The notes: generated from the letters alone by a model not told the origin. Numbered from the stretch's first letter, positions 25,421 through 40,200 are shown. The stretch is DNA of 64,000 nucleotides from Acanthornis magna (GCA_036785705.1 JAWUZG010000032.1:13844001-13908000); one strand, 5' to 3'. Translations and numbers: made by a program.

Positions 25421-26783
25421 GTAAGTTTCCACACAGGGAACTGGTTTATCTGTTGTGTGGAGCTGAGCATCCTTGCCAAGGTTTCTACTCTGAGCAAAGC
25501 CATGACTTACTGTTTGACCTATTCTTTTCCAGGTACATCATGGATTTCATATAACATAATTATTATGACTCTGGATGGGATGAAATAGATTATATCTTCT
25601 AGCTAATGGATTTTGTACTAATTTTAATAGTAGAGATGGAGAATACTGACATAAAGAGATTTACCATGAAAAAATACTGCTTAGGTTTTTTTATTATTTT
25701 CTATTCTTTATTTTAATTTTATTTTTACTTTATTTTTAGTAACAGTTGGCAGGAGACAAAACCCTGGTCTCTCTGTTTAGCTGCAGGGGCTATGCCATTT
25801 AGCTTTTACTCTGTTTTATCCTGGAAGATGTCCTATCAGCCTTGGTTACCAGACCATTGTAATTTGGGAGCAAAATCTACAGCATCCCAAGTCAAACTCT
25901 GTATTCCAGATGTTGATGTTTCACCTTGGAAAACTATCTGTTCATTTAGCCTACAGGCAGGCACACAGGGTTGAGGTAATAAGACCAATGAACAAATTTT
26001 CTTCGGGACAGCTGAGCTATTATTTACAGATGTGCTCTGGGCTTTTTTGATCTCAGTCAAAATCCTTTCTTTTAGAAAGCAAAAAGCAAGAATATTTGGT
26101 ATGCTACTCATGCTCTTGCTCGTTTCTTCCTTTCTTTCTGGAAATATAGGCTGAAGGAAAAAAACCCCAAAACTAATGGTATGGTTTTGGATTCAGAATT
26201 GAAAGAACTATAAGACACTATGGACATGGTTTGTGCATGTAGTTCGTGGAATTTGTGGCTATTTAGAAAATAAAATTTTTGCTTGAAAAGGCTGACAACA
26301 ACTACATTATATTTAGTTAAAACTTCTTAATTAAATGCTTAGACTGTCATTCTTTAAAATGGAAAACACATGCTCTTCATAATTCAAATATATCCACATC
26401 AGGGCCTCTTTCAGAGTTCAGTCTTGTCCTGATGGAGCAGGGAATAAAAGAAAATTTCACCACCAGTAAAAGAGGTCAGATTTACAGGAGTTAACTTGTA
26501 AGAGTGTTTGACCTGATTGCCTTTCATAAGAAGCCACCTGCAGCTGCTCAGGGTCCTGGGCAGCATGCAGCATACTCCAGAGGTCTGTCAGCCCCGTGGT
26601 CCCTCCGAGGTCATCATGTGGCTGTCCTGTTGGAGAAGAGGAGAATGAATCCTAGTTTCAGTTTCCCAGACCAGAACCCTGTGGAGATGCAGCTGACAAA
26701 TCCTTCTCATCCACTTGCTGCTTGGATCTCTCCAAACCAGAGAGTAGAATTCTTTTCAAATTTCCAAATCTTCATTAAAATAA
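25421..26783. other. Unique non-coding DNA
   Basis: No gene or repeat was recognised. A T/A-rich low-complexity patch lies at 25685-25740. Confidence 0.55.
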
Positions 26784-26803
26784 GGGGGGGGGGGGGGGGG
26801 GGG
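26784..26803 (+). repeat. Homopolymer run of 20 G
   Basis: Twenty consecutive G residues on the plus strand, flanked by AAATAA and AAGCATA. Uninterrupted G20 can fold into a G-quadruplex and is a common sequencing or assembly trouble spot, so its exact length should be treated with caution. Confidence 0.95.
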
Positions 26804-29800
26804 AAGCATATTTACCATTAGAACAAACCGTTCTTGTATTCCTTGTATAGAAACTATTTTCAGCTAGTGATAAGATGGTACATAGGATGTTTAGTGCCCC
26901 CTCTGGCATCAGCTCCGTTGATTCATCTAGTATACATGGCTTTTGCAGTCTGTCCTCCAAATTCAGCCTGGTTCCTCTCCAAGTCAGTGCTGAAACTATC
27001 CCTGATATTGGTGGTTGGGGATTCTACCTTTCCTGATTTAAGAACAGGAGGATGCAGGCAGACATGGACTTATAGAAGGAAAATTCGCTCCTGGTACAAA
27101 AGTCCTCATTAATGCATTACATTTTTCAAAAATCAGGTAAAATAAATAGCCATATTAGCCAAAAATCAGCCATAAATTGGAAAAAGTTCCGAGTTACAGT
27201 TTTCTTTTCGTACTTTTACCACATACCTACGTTGGACATCATTGGTTCTTACATACATGAGAAATTATACACTACTCAAACATGTTTGTCCCGCAATGCA
27301 AGAAAGACATATTTTGATGCAAAGCGCAGCACTGCAAGTGAACTCATTCACAGAACAGGTAAAAGCTCATTTCTCATCAATTGTGCTGTTCTGAAAAACA
27401 GCTGATGTTCTTTTTGACTGCACTGGTCAAGATATTTCTGAATCAACTGTAGCAATATTTCTGTGAGCAAAGGGTTGGCTGCAGTGGATGCACTGGTGAT
27501 TATCAAAAACCACTGAACCTTCATTACATCTTGGGGCTGCTCTTTGGAGCTGCAATATATTAAAGATTCTCACTGAGGTTGTGTATATTCCTGGGTGAGA
27601 GAAACTGAATCATTGGTTGCACTCAGGAAAACACCATTAGAATTTCCTTGAGTACCTTGGTTCATGTGACTTTGCTTTTGTTTTCTTAGGAATTTTTCCT
27701 GGATAGCTCAGGCATCCTAACTCTCTGCAAGTGCAGTTTTTTTATGGATTTGCTCCCAGAATAAGCTGTAGTTTTCAGATGGTTGGCTGGAAAATTTTCT
27801 GTGAACCTGCTCTCTTTGTGCTGAAGCATCTGGCCCATGAAGACTTTTCAACAGATCATTTGTTTAGAACTTCTCTTACTCTCTGAGCTGAAATGAACAG
27901 TTATTCCTGCTTTTCATTTTAGCTGCCTTTCCTCCCGGTTCAGGCCCTGTTTCAGATTCTCACTGCAGACTTCACAGTGCACCGTACCAAACGTAAACCA
28001 ATATAAATTTAGGAGAAGGAATTCAATTCCTCACAGGCCAATTTTATTAGACAGGAAATATTTGTCTATCAATACAATTATAGTTTCAAATTTCACAATG
28101 TTCTAGTACAAATATTTTGTTTGGAAATTTTTCAATTAGTCTTGGAAGCTATTCCAAGAAATTATTCCAACTAAGCGATAGCTCTTCAATTAGAAAGAAG
28201 GTACAGGACCGTATATCCTGGTTCATTCTGTTGCAATGCAATTGTTACACACAATGCTCAGTCTGCTGATTTAGCACCACTATGAAAGTACTGCTCGTGA
28301 TCTCTATAGATCCACAGATTTAAATTCACTCATGTACCCTCAAATGCTAATACAGTTTATATACACCAAATGAGACAGTGAAATTTTCATGGCATTTCCT
28401 CCAACCCTGTACACATAAGTTTCTATTAACTGAAGAAAGTTCTTAACTCCTCTGCTTCCCACAGTGCTGGTTTTTTTATTTTTCCTTTTTCATTACACAT
28501 CACATTATTCAGAGCCATGATTGTTATTATTTAATTTTGAATAGTCACATCTGAGTACTTGTGAATGCAGATTGAAATATGACGCTCAAGTACCATAGAT
28601 GTTAAAAATCACAGTGTGTGTTGCCATTTGAGAAAGCTGCTCTTCAGGTGGAGAACAGCCCAAATTCCACCTCATCTGCAGAATAGTTCTGCAGTACAAA
28701 TCATGACAATAACTCATGCTAGCAAGAGCTTCCCTTCTAATGTGCCTTTGTACTTGCTTCTAAGAATAATGAAAATGCAACAAATTCATAAAAATTAGTC
28801 AGATAAATGGAAATTAGACCCTTCAGACTCCCACTGCAGTCAATCTAATAAACTGACAAGCAAAATTAATTTTACTGTGTGACGCACAAATGTCTTTTTA
28901 TGGCAAGATGTATCTACTTGCCAGTTACCTTTTCAAGAGACACCTGAACGTGCTCAATTTTTTCTATCAACCCTCAGAAGGCAACTCACAACACCATTTT
29001 TTTCTTGACATTGGGAAACCGTAACACAGAGAATGTCTAATCTCAAATACCAAATCAAATCACAGTCTTATAATCATAAATGGTTTGCCCCCATATTTTA
29101 TAATTTTCTACAAATTGTTTTGTATAGGAAAACTGTTAGGTATGGGGACTTTTGCTGTTGCTGTTTCTTGGGAGGGGGTAAGAATTTAATACTGCATGAT
29201 CATATAGGACTAGCTCTGACTTGAAATATTATCTGCCATTTTACCCAACCAGTTTCAAGAGCTGATAATCTAAATCTGTGCTTGTCACCAAATATTTGCC
29301 TTTCATTACTACAATACTTCTAAATATATTTCAGTCATCTAATCAGCAGGTTGATTGTTCCATGCCCTATGAATCATGTGACTGATCATACATCAAGAAT
29401 AAATAACTGAGAATAGGGAGGACTCAGTGAGCAACTCATAGGGGGAATATTGTTGAACCTACTCAGTGACATGTTGTGATTATTACATTTGTATGTATGA
29501 TAAACTTGCAATTGTTTCTGCGTATAAACAAGCGTAAAGAACTTTAATTTGTGATATAAACTGTTTTCAGGTGCCATGCATGCTGAAGTGTTAAATGTAT
29601 GTAAGAAAAGATAGGCCTTTTATTTGAATCATCTGTACCAACTATTTCTAGTAGTGAAAACATATGTTTTATTATTTATTTTAATTAGTGATAACTATAC
29701 TTTCTTTTTTTGAAAGATATTACTTCCTAGCTTACTAAAACAGATAAGGTGTTTCTTGAACTGACATCAGTTTAAGAAAATCTCTGTGACTGGCTGTATA

Positions 29801-31099
29801 TCAGCAGGACAGGCAGTCTGCCCCCTTCCCCCAGCCTGCCTTCAGACATCATCAAACATTTTTTTTAATGTAAGTCTGCCAACAAAATCACGGAACCATT
29901 TTGGCCTTCTTCTTCCCTAGAATTAGAAAGGCACATGAGAGCAGGACCAGATCTGTCCTTATGTCTAAGCCTTTGTACATGAGGAAAAATATGATACATT
30001 CCCCACATTTACTGCTGATTTGAAGGTTAAATGTGGCTGCACAGCTAATTAGTCTGCACTAACACTGCCCATTTTTTTCCAGGCAGACCAGGTTTCCCTG
30101 TACCTTCCTGGTTGTTCAGCATCCATTCTGTAGAATTAGCATGACAATGAGGACACATTAGAAAATTTATAAAACCTCTAGTTCTGCATAGAAACAAAGT
30201 TACATTTGCTGATCATGGCCAGCACTATAGTTTCACCATATAGATGAAATCATAGCTGTAAGAGTCAACAGAAAGTTCAATTCAAGAGTCACAAAAATGG
30301 GTAAGTCACATCATCTAGCAATGCCGAAGCAGTCACAGGCAAAAAATTACTCTATTTTATTCCTTTTCTTTTGTAAATTTTTACCTATTTTCTTTTATTG
30401 TTTTTAAGTTTTACTGTTCCTCAGTTCCTTGTTTCCTTCTCGCAATCAGACTTGGCTTGTAGCATGCAAGGACTCAGGAAAAAATTTCGAAGGACAACCA
30501 ATGTTAATGAAGGCACCCAGGAGCGATTTAAACTACTTGATGGCTTAAAATGAGCACTTTCAAACCCTTGCCCGTGAGAGGAAGAAGAGCTGTCAACAGA
30601 AAAGTAACATAAATCATACAGTATTTTATTAGTCTGCTTTTTTTTACTATGATTCAAGTTTAAATCAACTGGGGAGAATATTGAATTTATGGCCAGAGAG
30701 TCTTTAAATTTTTCTGTTATCATATTGCAGGGTATTGTGAAAAACACAAGGTAGCATAATGCCTTAATCTATATCCCATATTTGGGTATGCAGAAAAGGA
30801 CTGAGTAAGAAGGAAGGGGGGAAAAAAGATATATGGGGATTTTATGAAACACCATCCAAATTCTGCAGCTGATTGCAGGCTGAACTTAACATTCCTGGTG
30901 TGGGAAACACACACACCTGAACACTACTGTGAAATCTAGAGAGTAAAATCTATTCTACGCTTGGAAGTGTTGCTGGTTGTTTCTTTTGCACAAGTACTTC
31001 GATCTAGGAGTATGATCTTCCCAGTCTGAACCCATGAACAGTGAGCTGATCGGGACCATGTCCTTGTATATTTAACTAATTGAACTTTCAGCTATTTAG
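26804..31099. other. Unique AT-rich non-coding DNA
   Basis: No gene, RNA gene or transposable element was recognised. A stretch at about 27.1-27.4 kb keeps a plus-strand frame open for 97 codons, ends near a donor-like ACAG|GTAAAAG and holds several CpG dinucleotides. That is too weak to call an exon. Confidence 0.5.
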
Positions 31100-31664
31100 C
31101 AGCAGAAATGTTTGGTCAGAAATGCTGGGGCTACCCACCAAGGAAACACAGTGGGCACTTTGAACTGTTTGACAAGATATTTAATTGAATGTGATAGGAA
31201 GTTTAATGAGCAGGGAACACTTGAGGACCTCCTCTTTTTCCTCAGTGAGGCTGCACAAAAGTACCAACTGTACATGTCCTCCAAGTGCCCCTAGACCATT
31301 TGCAAGCTTGCTCTAGCACATGAAGAATCTGAAGTTGTAGAAAGCCTTCAAGACCAGTCAGCACAGCTCTTGGAAATGCTTTTTAGCAGAACATCTAACA
31401 GCAATGTAGAATTACAGCAGGCTCCAGGAATTTCTGAAAAACTGCTGGTTTGGCTTTTCTTCTGCAGCAGTTTAAAACTGGTGGGCACAGCAAGAAGCCA
31501 CAGCAGAAGCCACTAGCTGTGGGAAATCCTATACAAAGTCCTGGGCAAGCAGAATATGATGAAGGATGGAAAGATTTTTTTTCCCAATATTTAGTTTGGT
31601 GGCAAGTTGGAAGACAAGCATATTTTGCATGCATCAAAAAGTACACAGATGTACAAAACACTTG
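31100..31664 (+). pseudogene. Decayed coding-like segment, protein unknown
   Basis: From 31100 a plus-strand frame runs for more than 130 codons with a single in-frame TAG (after the peptide MSSKCP, about 31291-31293). Both sides of that stop look protein-like: NEQGTLEDLLFFLSEAAQKY before it and LALAHEESEVVESLQDQSAQ after it. Near 31446 the coding character passes to another frame, which reads LLQQFKTGGHSKKPQQKP and then PGQAEYDEGWKDFFSQYLVW, ending at TGA near 31664. One stop plus one frameshift over about 185 codons fits a pseudogene, most simply a retrocopy because no intron is needed. The amphipathic first half followed by a Gln/Pro-rich part with an acidic-aromatic motif suggests a real former protein, but I do not recognise it. 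No poly(A) tail is visible at the 3' side. A pyrimidine-poor AG at 31098-31099 could alternatively mark an exon edge. Confidence 0.4.
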
Positions 31665-34600
31665 ATGGAATATAATCGAATTATAGCCTCCCCTGCTTAA
31701 GTGGAGAGATTGTAATTAACAAAATGGGATCTTAATCACCTCCTAATTAGAAAAAGAGCAATGTAAATTACAATAACTGTCTGAAAACCTCACATTTTGA
31801 GAAATCTCAGTAATGCACATTGCAACCCTAACGTGAGTCTTAGACTGCTCTGGAGAAGAAACCAAGCAATGAAAATTCTGCCTTCAATCTATAATGTGTT
31901 TTGTAAAATAACACCCCTCTTCTGCTCTTTAACAAGCAGAAAGGCAGTATTCTAACTGCATTATGGAACATCAAGTTATTATTTTAGGTTTTCCATAAAG
32001 TGTTATCATCCTTTCACAATATAGGAGACAAAAAATAGATATACTTTTTAACCCAGACTTTCAGTGTATTGGGTCTTCCCAGACCAAAGTTTCCACTGTC
32101 TGGCACCCACAACTTTTTAATTTACCTTTTATATATGCTTATACTCATTTCTAAAGAAATTAAAAAATAAACATGAATAAACTCTGGTAGCTTTCCTGTA
32201 CAGATTCAAAATAATCAATTACAAGATTCATTTTTTGCCATTCTTTTGTCACATGTTCAAACGGCATCCAGGACAACATTTTCAAAAAGGTTCATGTGAC
32301 TGAGGGATCTAAGGCTCATTGATTTAGGGTCCTTTGAAAGCATCTTTCCTATTTAGAATGAATGCAGTTCTTAAAAGTTGATGAACTCTCTCAGTCCTCA
32401 GAGATTTTAGATGCTTTATGAATACTGTGCCCACTTAGAAGCTTGAGATACTTATATCAATACTTCAGAATATATTTAGAAATCAGTTTTAAGCAATTAT
32501 CTTGAAAAATTTTGGCTGATGTCGACATATAATTATTTTACAGATGAAAAATAAAATATGCTAAGAGCAGTCCAAAGAACAGCTAATCTCACACACCAAC
32601 TCACTGAGAGCTTGCCAAGAGTGAAGAAAAGCACAATAAAAATCATTACAAAATTTATAGGGATTTAGTAGGTCACAGAGACCATTTGTCTGCAAATCAA
32701 GAACTATTCATTACTAGCAGGTCATCATTGCTGTGAACTATCTTGCTTTGACTGCCTTGGTAGATTTTGCTCTCACCCCTCCTAAAGTGGCCACCACCTT
32801 TCTAAGATAATGTGATATTTTAAAATTATAACGCGGCACATAAGCGTATTGTATTACTTCAGAGTTAAAAAAAAAAAGTTATTTTCGAATTAAGAGAGAA
32901 TGAATATACTACACTTTTTAGATTCAACAATGATTTAATTAAAAATTGGAATTTTGAAATTAAATTATTTGACACTGGAAAATACCTTCCTTTGACATAA
33001 AATTGTTTGTTTACCCCTCATCTGTAGCCTGAAATTCATGTATAAATATGGCCCAGCATTTGCAATTATTATGGTTTCAAAAGGCACTACAATTTCTAGT
33101 TACATGTGCCCCACTTGGACTGATCTCTAATAAAGCTAGAAAGCATTGAAGGGGAAGAGATTTTTTGTTTAACTTTTTGGCAGCAGCCCTTTTAAACATT
33201 GTGACTCACAGTACCAAGGGATCAATAAAAACACATTTATCTCTCCAGTTCCTTAAAATGAACTCTAGTCCTACTTTGTGCATTTCCTGTTTGCAAAAGG
33301 ATGGGAAGAGACTCCTAGGCAGTAACAGAAAAATATCCCGTAATTTTTCAAAACTTATTCATAGCTATAGATTTAGAAAAATCAAGCTTTTATGGCATTT
33401 TCAACAGTCCTACAGAGACAATTCTGTCTGAGTTGATAGAGTGTAGTTCTAGTGATGTAATATTTGAATTAATTACTCATAAATTATTATATATGTCTGA
33501 GAAATGTAAGAAATTATTTTGCACAACACAAAAAAATATGAAGCCAACAAACATATTGCCAAGAAAAAAATAGCTTAGTTGCTGGCTATTGTAATCTTCC
33601 TGAGGTTCTGAGTTACCAGGTTCAGGTTTCACTTGAACATGATGTTTCATTCAAAATTATTTAGGTTGGAAAGACAACACTGATAATTAGGATTACCAGG
33701 CACTCTGCTGCTAAAATGAAGGAGGACAGTAAGAGGCATTCCTGTCCACAGAAATCTGCTGTGAAACAGAAACTGCATATTTTAACTTTTCCTCCATAAA
33801 ATTCTGTCTTAAATTGTTTGTGAAGATATGATAACCTTAATTCAATGAGAAAAATATTCTCCAAATATAAGGGAAGACAGACTGTCCTTGAGCCAGAACT
33901 GCAGCGCAGAGGTGTTGGGAAATGCCCTCAGGAACTGATCATGATTGGCAATAGAGCATAACTTCATTTGTCATGTGGGTTGAATCAATTTACACACAAC
34001 TTTGAATCTCGTAAGCCAGCACCCCGTGGGATAGCAGAGTGGGTATCCTTTTTGATGTAAGACTAATTTCCGAGTCTGTAGAAGCAAGTGTGGCGATGGG
34101 AGTTTTTTGTGGATTATCAGACAAAGCCTTTAAAAGTAAGTCCAGAGCACTGAATTACAGAAATTCTCAAGTCTAAACAAAGCAGAGTTGAAAGAGGGCA
34201 TTATAATGAACTATTGATTTGCTTTTCTTTTCTGCCCATGGAACAGTCTTAAGAAGATTAGTCCATAAACTGATCTACTTCATTCTAGATTCTTAAATAT
34301 TGTGTGTGTATGCATACAAATGCTTTGCTTTTAATTGGCAACAACAAGTTCATTGGGTGTTCAATATTTGGCAGTCTAGCTCTTTAGATTAACTGAGATA
34401 CCAATAAGTCATGTAGCATCTTTTCCTTCACCTGGCTGGATGAGACTACAGCCTTTCCCAAACAAATTAGGTGATTAAAGTCCATTTACTCAGAATGCCA
34501 AATGCTTGTGGACACTAAAGACATAGTTGAAGGAAACTACCATAAAATTATTATCTGAATATATTTTCTCCATTCATCCAGCCTTAACTACAATGGCAAT

Positions 34601-35518
34601 GAAGTAGAAAAAGTACTGCTGTTAAAACTTTATTAATGTAAGAAATATTTATTATACAAACGCACCAAACTCAGTTCTGTCAGACTGGATAGCCACTACA
34701 TAAAATCAACATGAATACAAGGATCACTGCAAAATTTCCAAAGAAACACGCAAGACAGGACAAAAGAAGAGTCTGTTGTAAGTCATTCTAGACAAGGAGT
34801 TAAGTAATGTCAGATCTATAGGGAGGCAGAAACCGGTCTGAGATTCAGACAAGGCTGAAGAAGCTGAGGGTAGATCAGCTCCAGAGTTTACGCTGCTGTA
34901 ACTAGAAACAGAATCTTGCCCAGCACTCTGTGGAAGAATGCCAAGAAAATTCTTGGCATCTTGAGCTAAAGCTGTAGGTGGTTAACAGGAAAGCTAAGGT
35001 CAAATAAGGAGACCCTTAGTTGGCTGTGGTTCCATCAGATAAGACAGCCCACCGGGCAAACAGCAGTCAGGCTTCAAGATTTAAAGGGCTACTCTTCACA
35101 GGAGTTCAAGACTCTGTCAACCAGAATGTTACATTTCTAGAATAACATGGGCTTCTCCAAATACTGACATTTAATCATTCTTTATTAATGTGCCAGGCTA
35201 TTGAATTAGAAGCAGTGTTCCCATCATAAATTGAATTCTCTGTCATTCTCACTGTGCCAGGCACATATAATATATATCACATGGGTGAACCTTGAAAGGG
35301 GAGTGCTTATTTAAGTTATATCTTCCCTGTAGTTTGAGCTTGTTTGCACTCTGCAGTTGAGCAATGAGATTGAGGTGATGAGGATATGTTGGTGGGCTGG
35401 GAAAGAGCCACCTCAGAGGAAATAAATCAGTTGCACGGATAAATGAGCTCTTGTGAATCTTTTCCCCAAGTCTTCTACAACATATATTCTGGGTCCTCAT
35501 TCTTTCATTAAAAGAAGG
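31665..35518. other. Unique AT-rich non-coding DNA
   Basis: No features were recognised. Frames are short and no CR1 blocks were seen. A short G8-containing run lies near 35519-35530. Confidence 0.55.
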
Positions 35519-37216
35519 TGGGGGGGGAGGAAATCTAGTTCAAATAACTAACTGAAAATCTCACCAAAAAAAACAAGAAGTGGTAAACTTCTCATATATC
35601 TGCAAGTCAAATTAACGCCTAGGCTTTCTCAGGGTCCTGTTAACCTGTGTAAAAACCACAGACTTCATGGCTGAATTTGCTTCAAGTGGACAGTATGACA
35701 CTGTTAATTTTCATAGCTATTTCATGAGTCTGCCCAAAAACATATCTGGGGAAAAGATGACACGGTATTAAATTATTGTCCTACATAATGTGTTCTGGCT
35801 GCCAGTCATCAAGACTTTGGAGAAGGGAATATACTATTATTATTTTCCTTTCATAGATGCCAGAGCCTGGATTACTGTCTTTTATTCAGCTGCTTTTTTG
35901 TTACTCCCATTAAGCACCTTGCCCAAGAATGCTCTGGATTACTACCAGCCTTGGGATGATAAGAGCTTAGCCTCTACTGAATGATTTCCTTTCTCTATGT
36001 ATTGAAATCACTGAAGGCAGAGTCCTTAAGAATATTCATCTCATGGCTGAGGATTTCTGTGGGCAAAATAATTTGGACAGAGTCACCTACGTGCCATGCA
36101 TATAAAAACGTAACATTCATTGCCTGCATAGGGAGGCAGCTGCCCGACCTGGTGCTTGATCCTTTCTCATCTATGACCATAACCTCATCCAGAAGCTGTC
36201 TGAGGTTAGGATACATCAAGTCCTTCCCCACAATACAAACCCAACACATCCATCTCTGTGCCATGTCAGACTAAGAGGAAGCTCCTGACGCAGCTCATTG
36301 GCCTGGGGAAGGTGGCATTGAAATTACCCTGCTCTCGGAGATGTTGCAAAGCTGCAAACATTCCCAGCTCTGTGCCTGTTGCAGTGACTCATCTCTCTAC
36401 TCTTTCCACCCACTTCAACTATGCTTTTCCCAAGTATTTAAGAATCCCAACAATCAAACACATCAAGTGTCACACTCTATCCGTAATTTTAGGCTATTAG
36501 AGGCCTGCAACCCCTTCAGGCTAATAATTATTCCACTTGCTAACAAATTCTGCCTTCTAGATAAACCAGTGAGGGGGCTATGCAGTTCTGAATTAAAAAC
36601 CAGCTTGCATCTTCCCAGCTTGGAGCATGGTTATGGCTAGCACATGACAGTCAGCCCTGACACTGGAGACAGGCCCATTCTCTGTGGATAGAACATTCTT
36701 TGTATCGCCACATATACTTTTTCTGCAACATAATGAAGAGATCATTTCAAGAAGTTTTAATACTATCACATGTTAATGCTTCCTCTTCGCAGAAGACAAA
36801 GCACAGAGTCCAACTGCTACACACTGCAATGAAGCCCAGATATTTGTTTGCCAAGTTAATAACATTTTTGTTATGGAATCACTTCATTCTGGAAACTGTA
36901 TTTTCCTATGTAAGACTATGCAGGCAATAGATGTTCCTATGATCTCTGACAAATTGTTGTTTTGAGGGGGTGTTGATGGATCTGCTGATTCTACAGTTTT
37001 ATCAATACTCACTCTGGCTCTCATGTCAGAAGAAGTCTTTATTTAATGTCATTATAATTCAAAAAATGTTTATCTAGAGATGGAATATTTTTGTTAAAAA
37101 GTTAAACACTTTGAAAGGGGAATGAAATATTCACTAGGCAGGATCTCTAGAAAAAAATCACATATAAAGGGAAAATACATGGGAAAAGAAAAAAATCAAT
37201 ACTGAAACATGAACAT
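35519..37216. other. Non-coding DNA, slightly GC-richer at 36.0-36.6 kb
   Basis: Open frames of 80-99 codons overlap on both strands at 36.0-36.6 kb, where stop codons are rarer because of composition. No protein family motif was seen. An old unidentified repeat is possible. Confidence 0.45.
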
Positions 37217-37253
37217 TATATATATATATGTATATATTTATATATATACATAT
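37217..37253. repeat. TA-rich simple repeat
   Basis: Imperfect (TA)n tract with TG and TTA interruptions, directly visible and of ordinary type. Confidence 0.9.
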
Positions 37254-40200
37254 GAATGACGTTATATACAGAGAAATCTATTATTTCAGGTTACATTTGA
37301 ATAATACATAATCTTTGGATGAAAAAGTAGTTTTATTTTTTGCCTGAACCATAGAACTGCACACAAGCAGACATTTTAGTGGTAAATATTTGATCACTTC
37401 TGTATTAACAATATTTAAAATATTTCTAAGTACAGGAGTAAAATATGATTTTTTTTCTAAGTAAGGAACAATTTTACATTTTCTTCTATAAATTTGTCAA
37501 GAGCTGTAATCAGTTAAAAAATATGTTCAAAAATCTAGTAGGAAAAAAGCCACAAACTTAAACTTAAAAACTTTTTATCAGTTTTGTTCTGCAAAAAAGG
37601 CACAGTGAGCAATGCAATAGTCTTTGCTTTCCAATGAAAAGGAATTTTTCGATGATGTTTGAAAAACATCTTTCTATGATCATTCAGTTTTTCTCTAATC
37701 AAGCTAGGCAAGTCAAACTCCTCCAGGAAAGACTGGATCCTGAGCCTGAATGAACTCTTAAACATTCTCTTTTTAAAGATAAACATACACTTCATAAACT
37801 TTTCATTGTTCAAAACATCTGTTTAGACTTATAAACAGCTTTTCAGCCAAGTCCTGCAATAGGGAGGTTAACTTAGTACGTGCATCACTTCTTTACTTCT
37901 TGCAAGCAGCAAAACATTATTTTTGTAGTCAGTATTATGTACCATAACTAATCTTGTGCAGAAAAGCTAACAATCCAAAAAATAATTTTAAAAAATAGCT
38001 TGTATTCTCTTGTTTCCCCACCTTAGATTGATAGATACAGATCTAGATATAGTTACATATAAAGGGAGTCCAATCATGCTGGGTCTGAAAGCAGGTAGAT
38101 CATCCCCTACATTTCTTCTGAATGAGTTCCTTAACCAGTATTACACTCTTCACCATTTCCTTGGCTCAGTGGGGAAAAAAAGATCAGGAAAATAGGACTG
38201 AAAAAAACACTCGTAAAGAAAGTGTCATCCCATAACACATTTTGGGGGAAAATGTAGGTAATTACACTGAAGACCACTCAGCTATATTTGAGGCCATATA
38301 AGAGAAGACTACTTTTGCCACTGTCCCAAAAGTGTTCAGCCATTAGACTTTGGACTGCTGGTTATCTATAGGCTACTTTTAAAGGCTCTGCAAATGCTGA
38401 TCAAGAAATGCAAGACTGCCATCAAACACTCTTTATTCCCTCTTCGGGGGCTGTGCAGCTTGAAAACAACCACATTGTGTTACAGAGCAAGGCAGCTCCT
38501 CCTTTTTCTTTCTACACTTCATAAGAAAGGTACATAAGCGGGCCCTTTCTTCAAGAGTCGGACACAATATCTGGATTACTGATATACGTAATTCACAGCG
38601 GATCCCAGGTTACTGGATCATTAATCATCTATTTCAAAGCAATTGTAACCTGGGCATTGCCCCAAAACACATGTTCCAAGAGTTTGATACAACTTGTTTA
38701 AACTTCCCCTTGGCATTTCTAGGAAACTACTTTAAACACCTCATCATAGTATTTTCTGTGGATCATAATCTGAAAGCTTCAATCTTTCTGCAAAGTTCAA
38801 GGGCATTGTTCAGATCTGTACTCAGAGCCACCAAGTCCTCTGCTTGACAGATTATCTGTAAGTTAGATCAGGAGCCCCATGACACCAAGATCTGAGGAGT
38901 TGGGAAAGCCAGTGATCAGAGCTGTGCTTCTAAAGAAGATGAGACAAGGCAGAACAGGTAATGCAGATGTGAACGTGACAAAGGAAATTAAACCCAAGGA
39001 AAACAAACTGCGCATGTTTGACTTTAAACAAGATAATGAAAAGTGAAAATGACTTTTTTTTATTTGTTTAGTTAATAATGATTCACTGAATGATATGGTT
39101 TACAAGGACCTGATCAGATAACACGGCTTAACCATGGTTTTTATAACCCTGGGATGGAAAACAATGGGACAGTAGGAAACATGTTTGGTCTAACCTTCAT
39201 AAAATTGACAAGCAAACCCATTGGTTACAGTATTTCTGTTGTGAACTTGAATGAGCTCAGTGACTGATGTGCCTGCACATTACCTTTTTTCGAAGCTCAT
39301 AATAAGTGAGCCCATGAAAATGCTGAGCCTGTCCATATGAAAAAAAATTGAAAGCTGTTTGAGGACCAAATATGAAGCTTGTCACATTGCATTCATGTGT
39401 TCCCAAGGAATTAATCAAAAGGGTAAATTTAACCAAGTTAAAAATGTTATTATTTCAGTGTTGGATATAGGATGGAGCAAAGAAAAGGCCTCTGAGAGAA
39501 CATGTACAATTTTTTCAATGCTGTGCGCCCCACCCTCAGATTAACTTTTTAGCTTTCTATTGTTGGCAATGTCTCAGCCAGAAGTCTTGGTCCTGAGAAG
39601 TATAAAATGAAACTTCAATTGCTGGAACAAAATATATTTTCTAGTCCTAAGACCACAAAGCAGAACAAGGCCAAGATACAGAACACTGCGTGTCAAACTA
39701 GTGTTCAGCTGAGTGCAGTTGCTTCATGATTTTTATTTTAAGTTCTGCTTTTCATTTGGGAATGGCTACTTCTGTCCCTCACATAAATGAATGAATGCTG
39801 CCACTTAGGTGAAACCACTAGCAGCTCAAGGGCTGATTTTCCTGGTTTATCCATAAAGACTCTGGAACAGGTGTAAAGTGTAGGATGTAATGGAGTTTTG
39901 TGTGTACCTGAGTATTATTTCCAATTCTTTTGGCTGGTATGTGAGCTTTCCTTACTGTCTCATGCTGTAGAGAAAATTTTATCAATTTTAAATTTAATCA
40001 TTCCAGGCCGTCTGTAAGGAGGGGCCTTTAACATAACATTAAAATATGTTAATACTTCCTTAACATACTTTCGAATTAAAAAATAATTTTTAGAAAGCAA
40101 ATGAGTGCATGATGGTTTCTTGGGGGGAGTGTAAGGGAGTGTTTGTTTTGGGATCTTTTTGTTGGTTTTTTTTTTCTTCTTTAGTTTGGGGTCTCATTTC

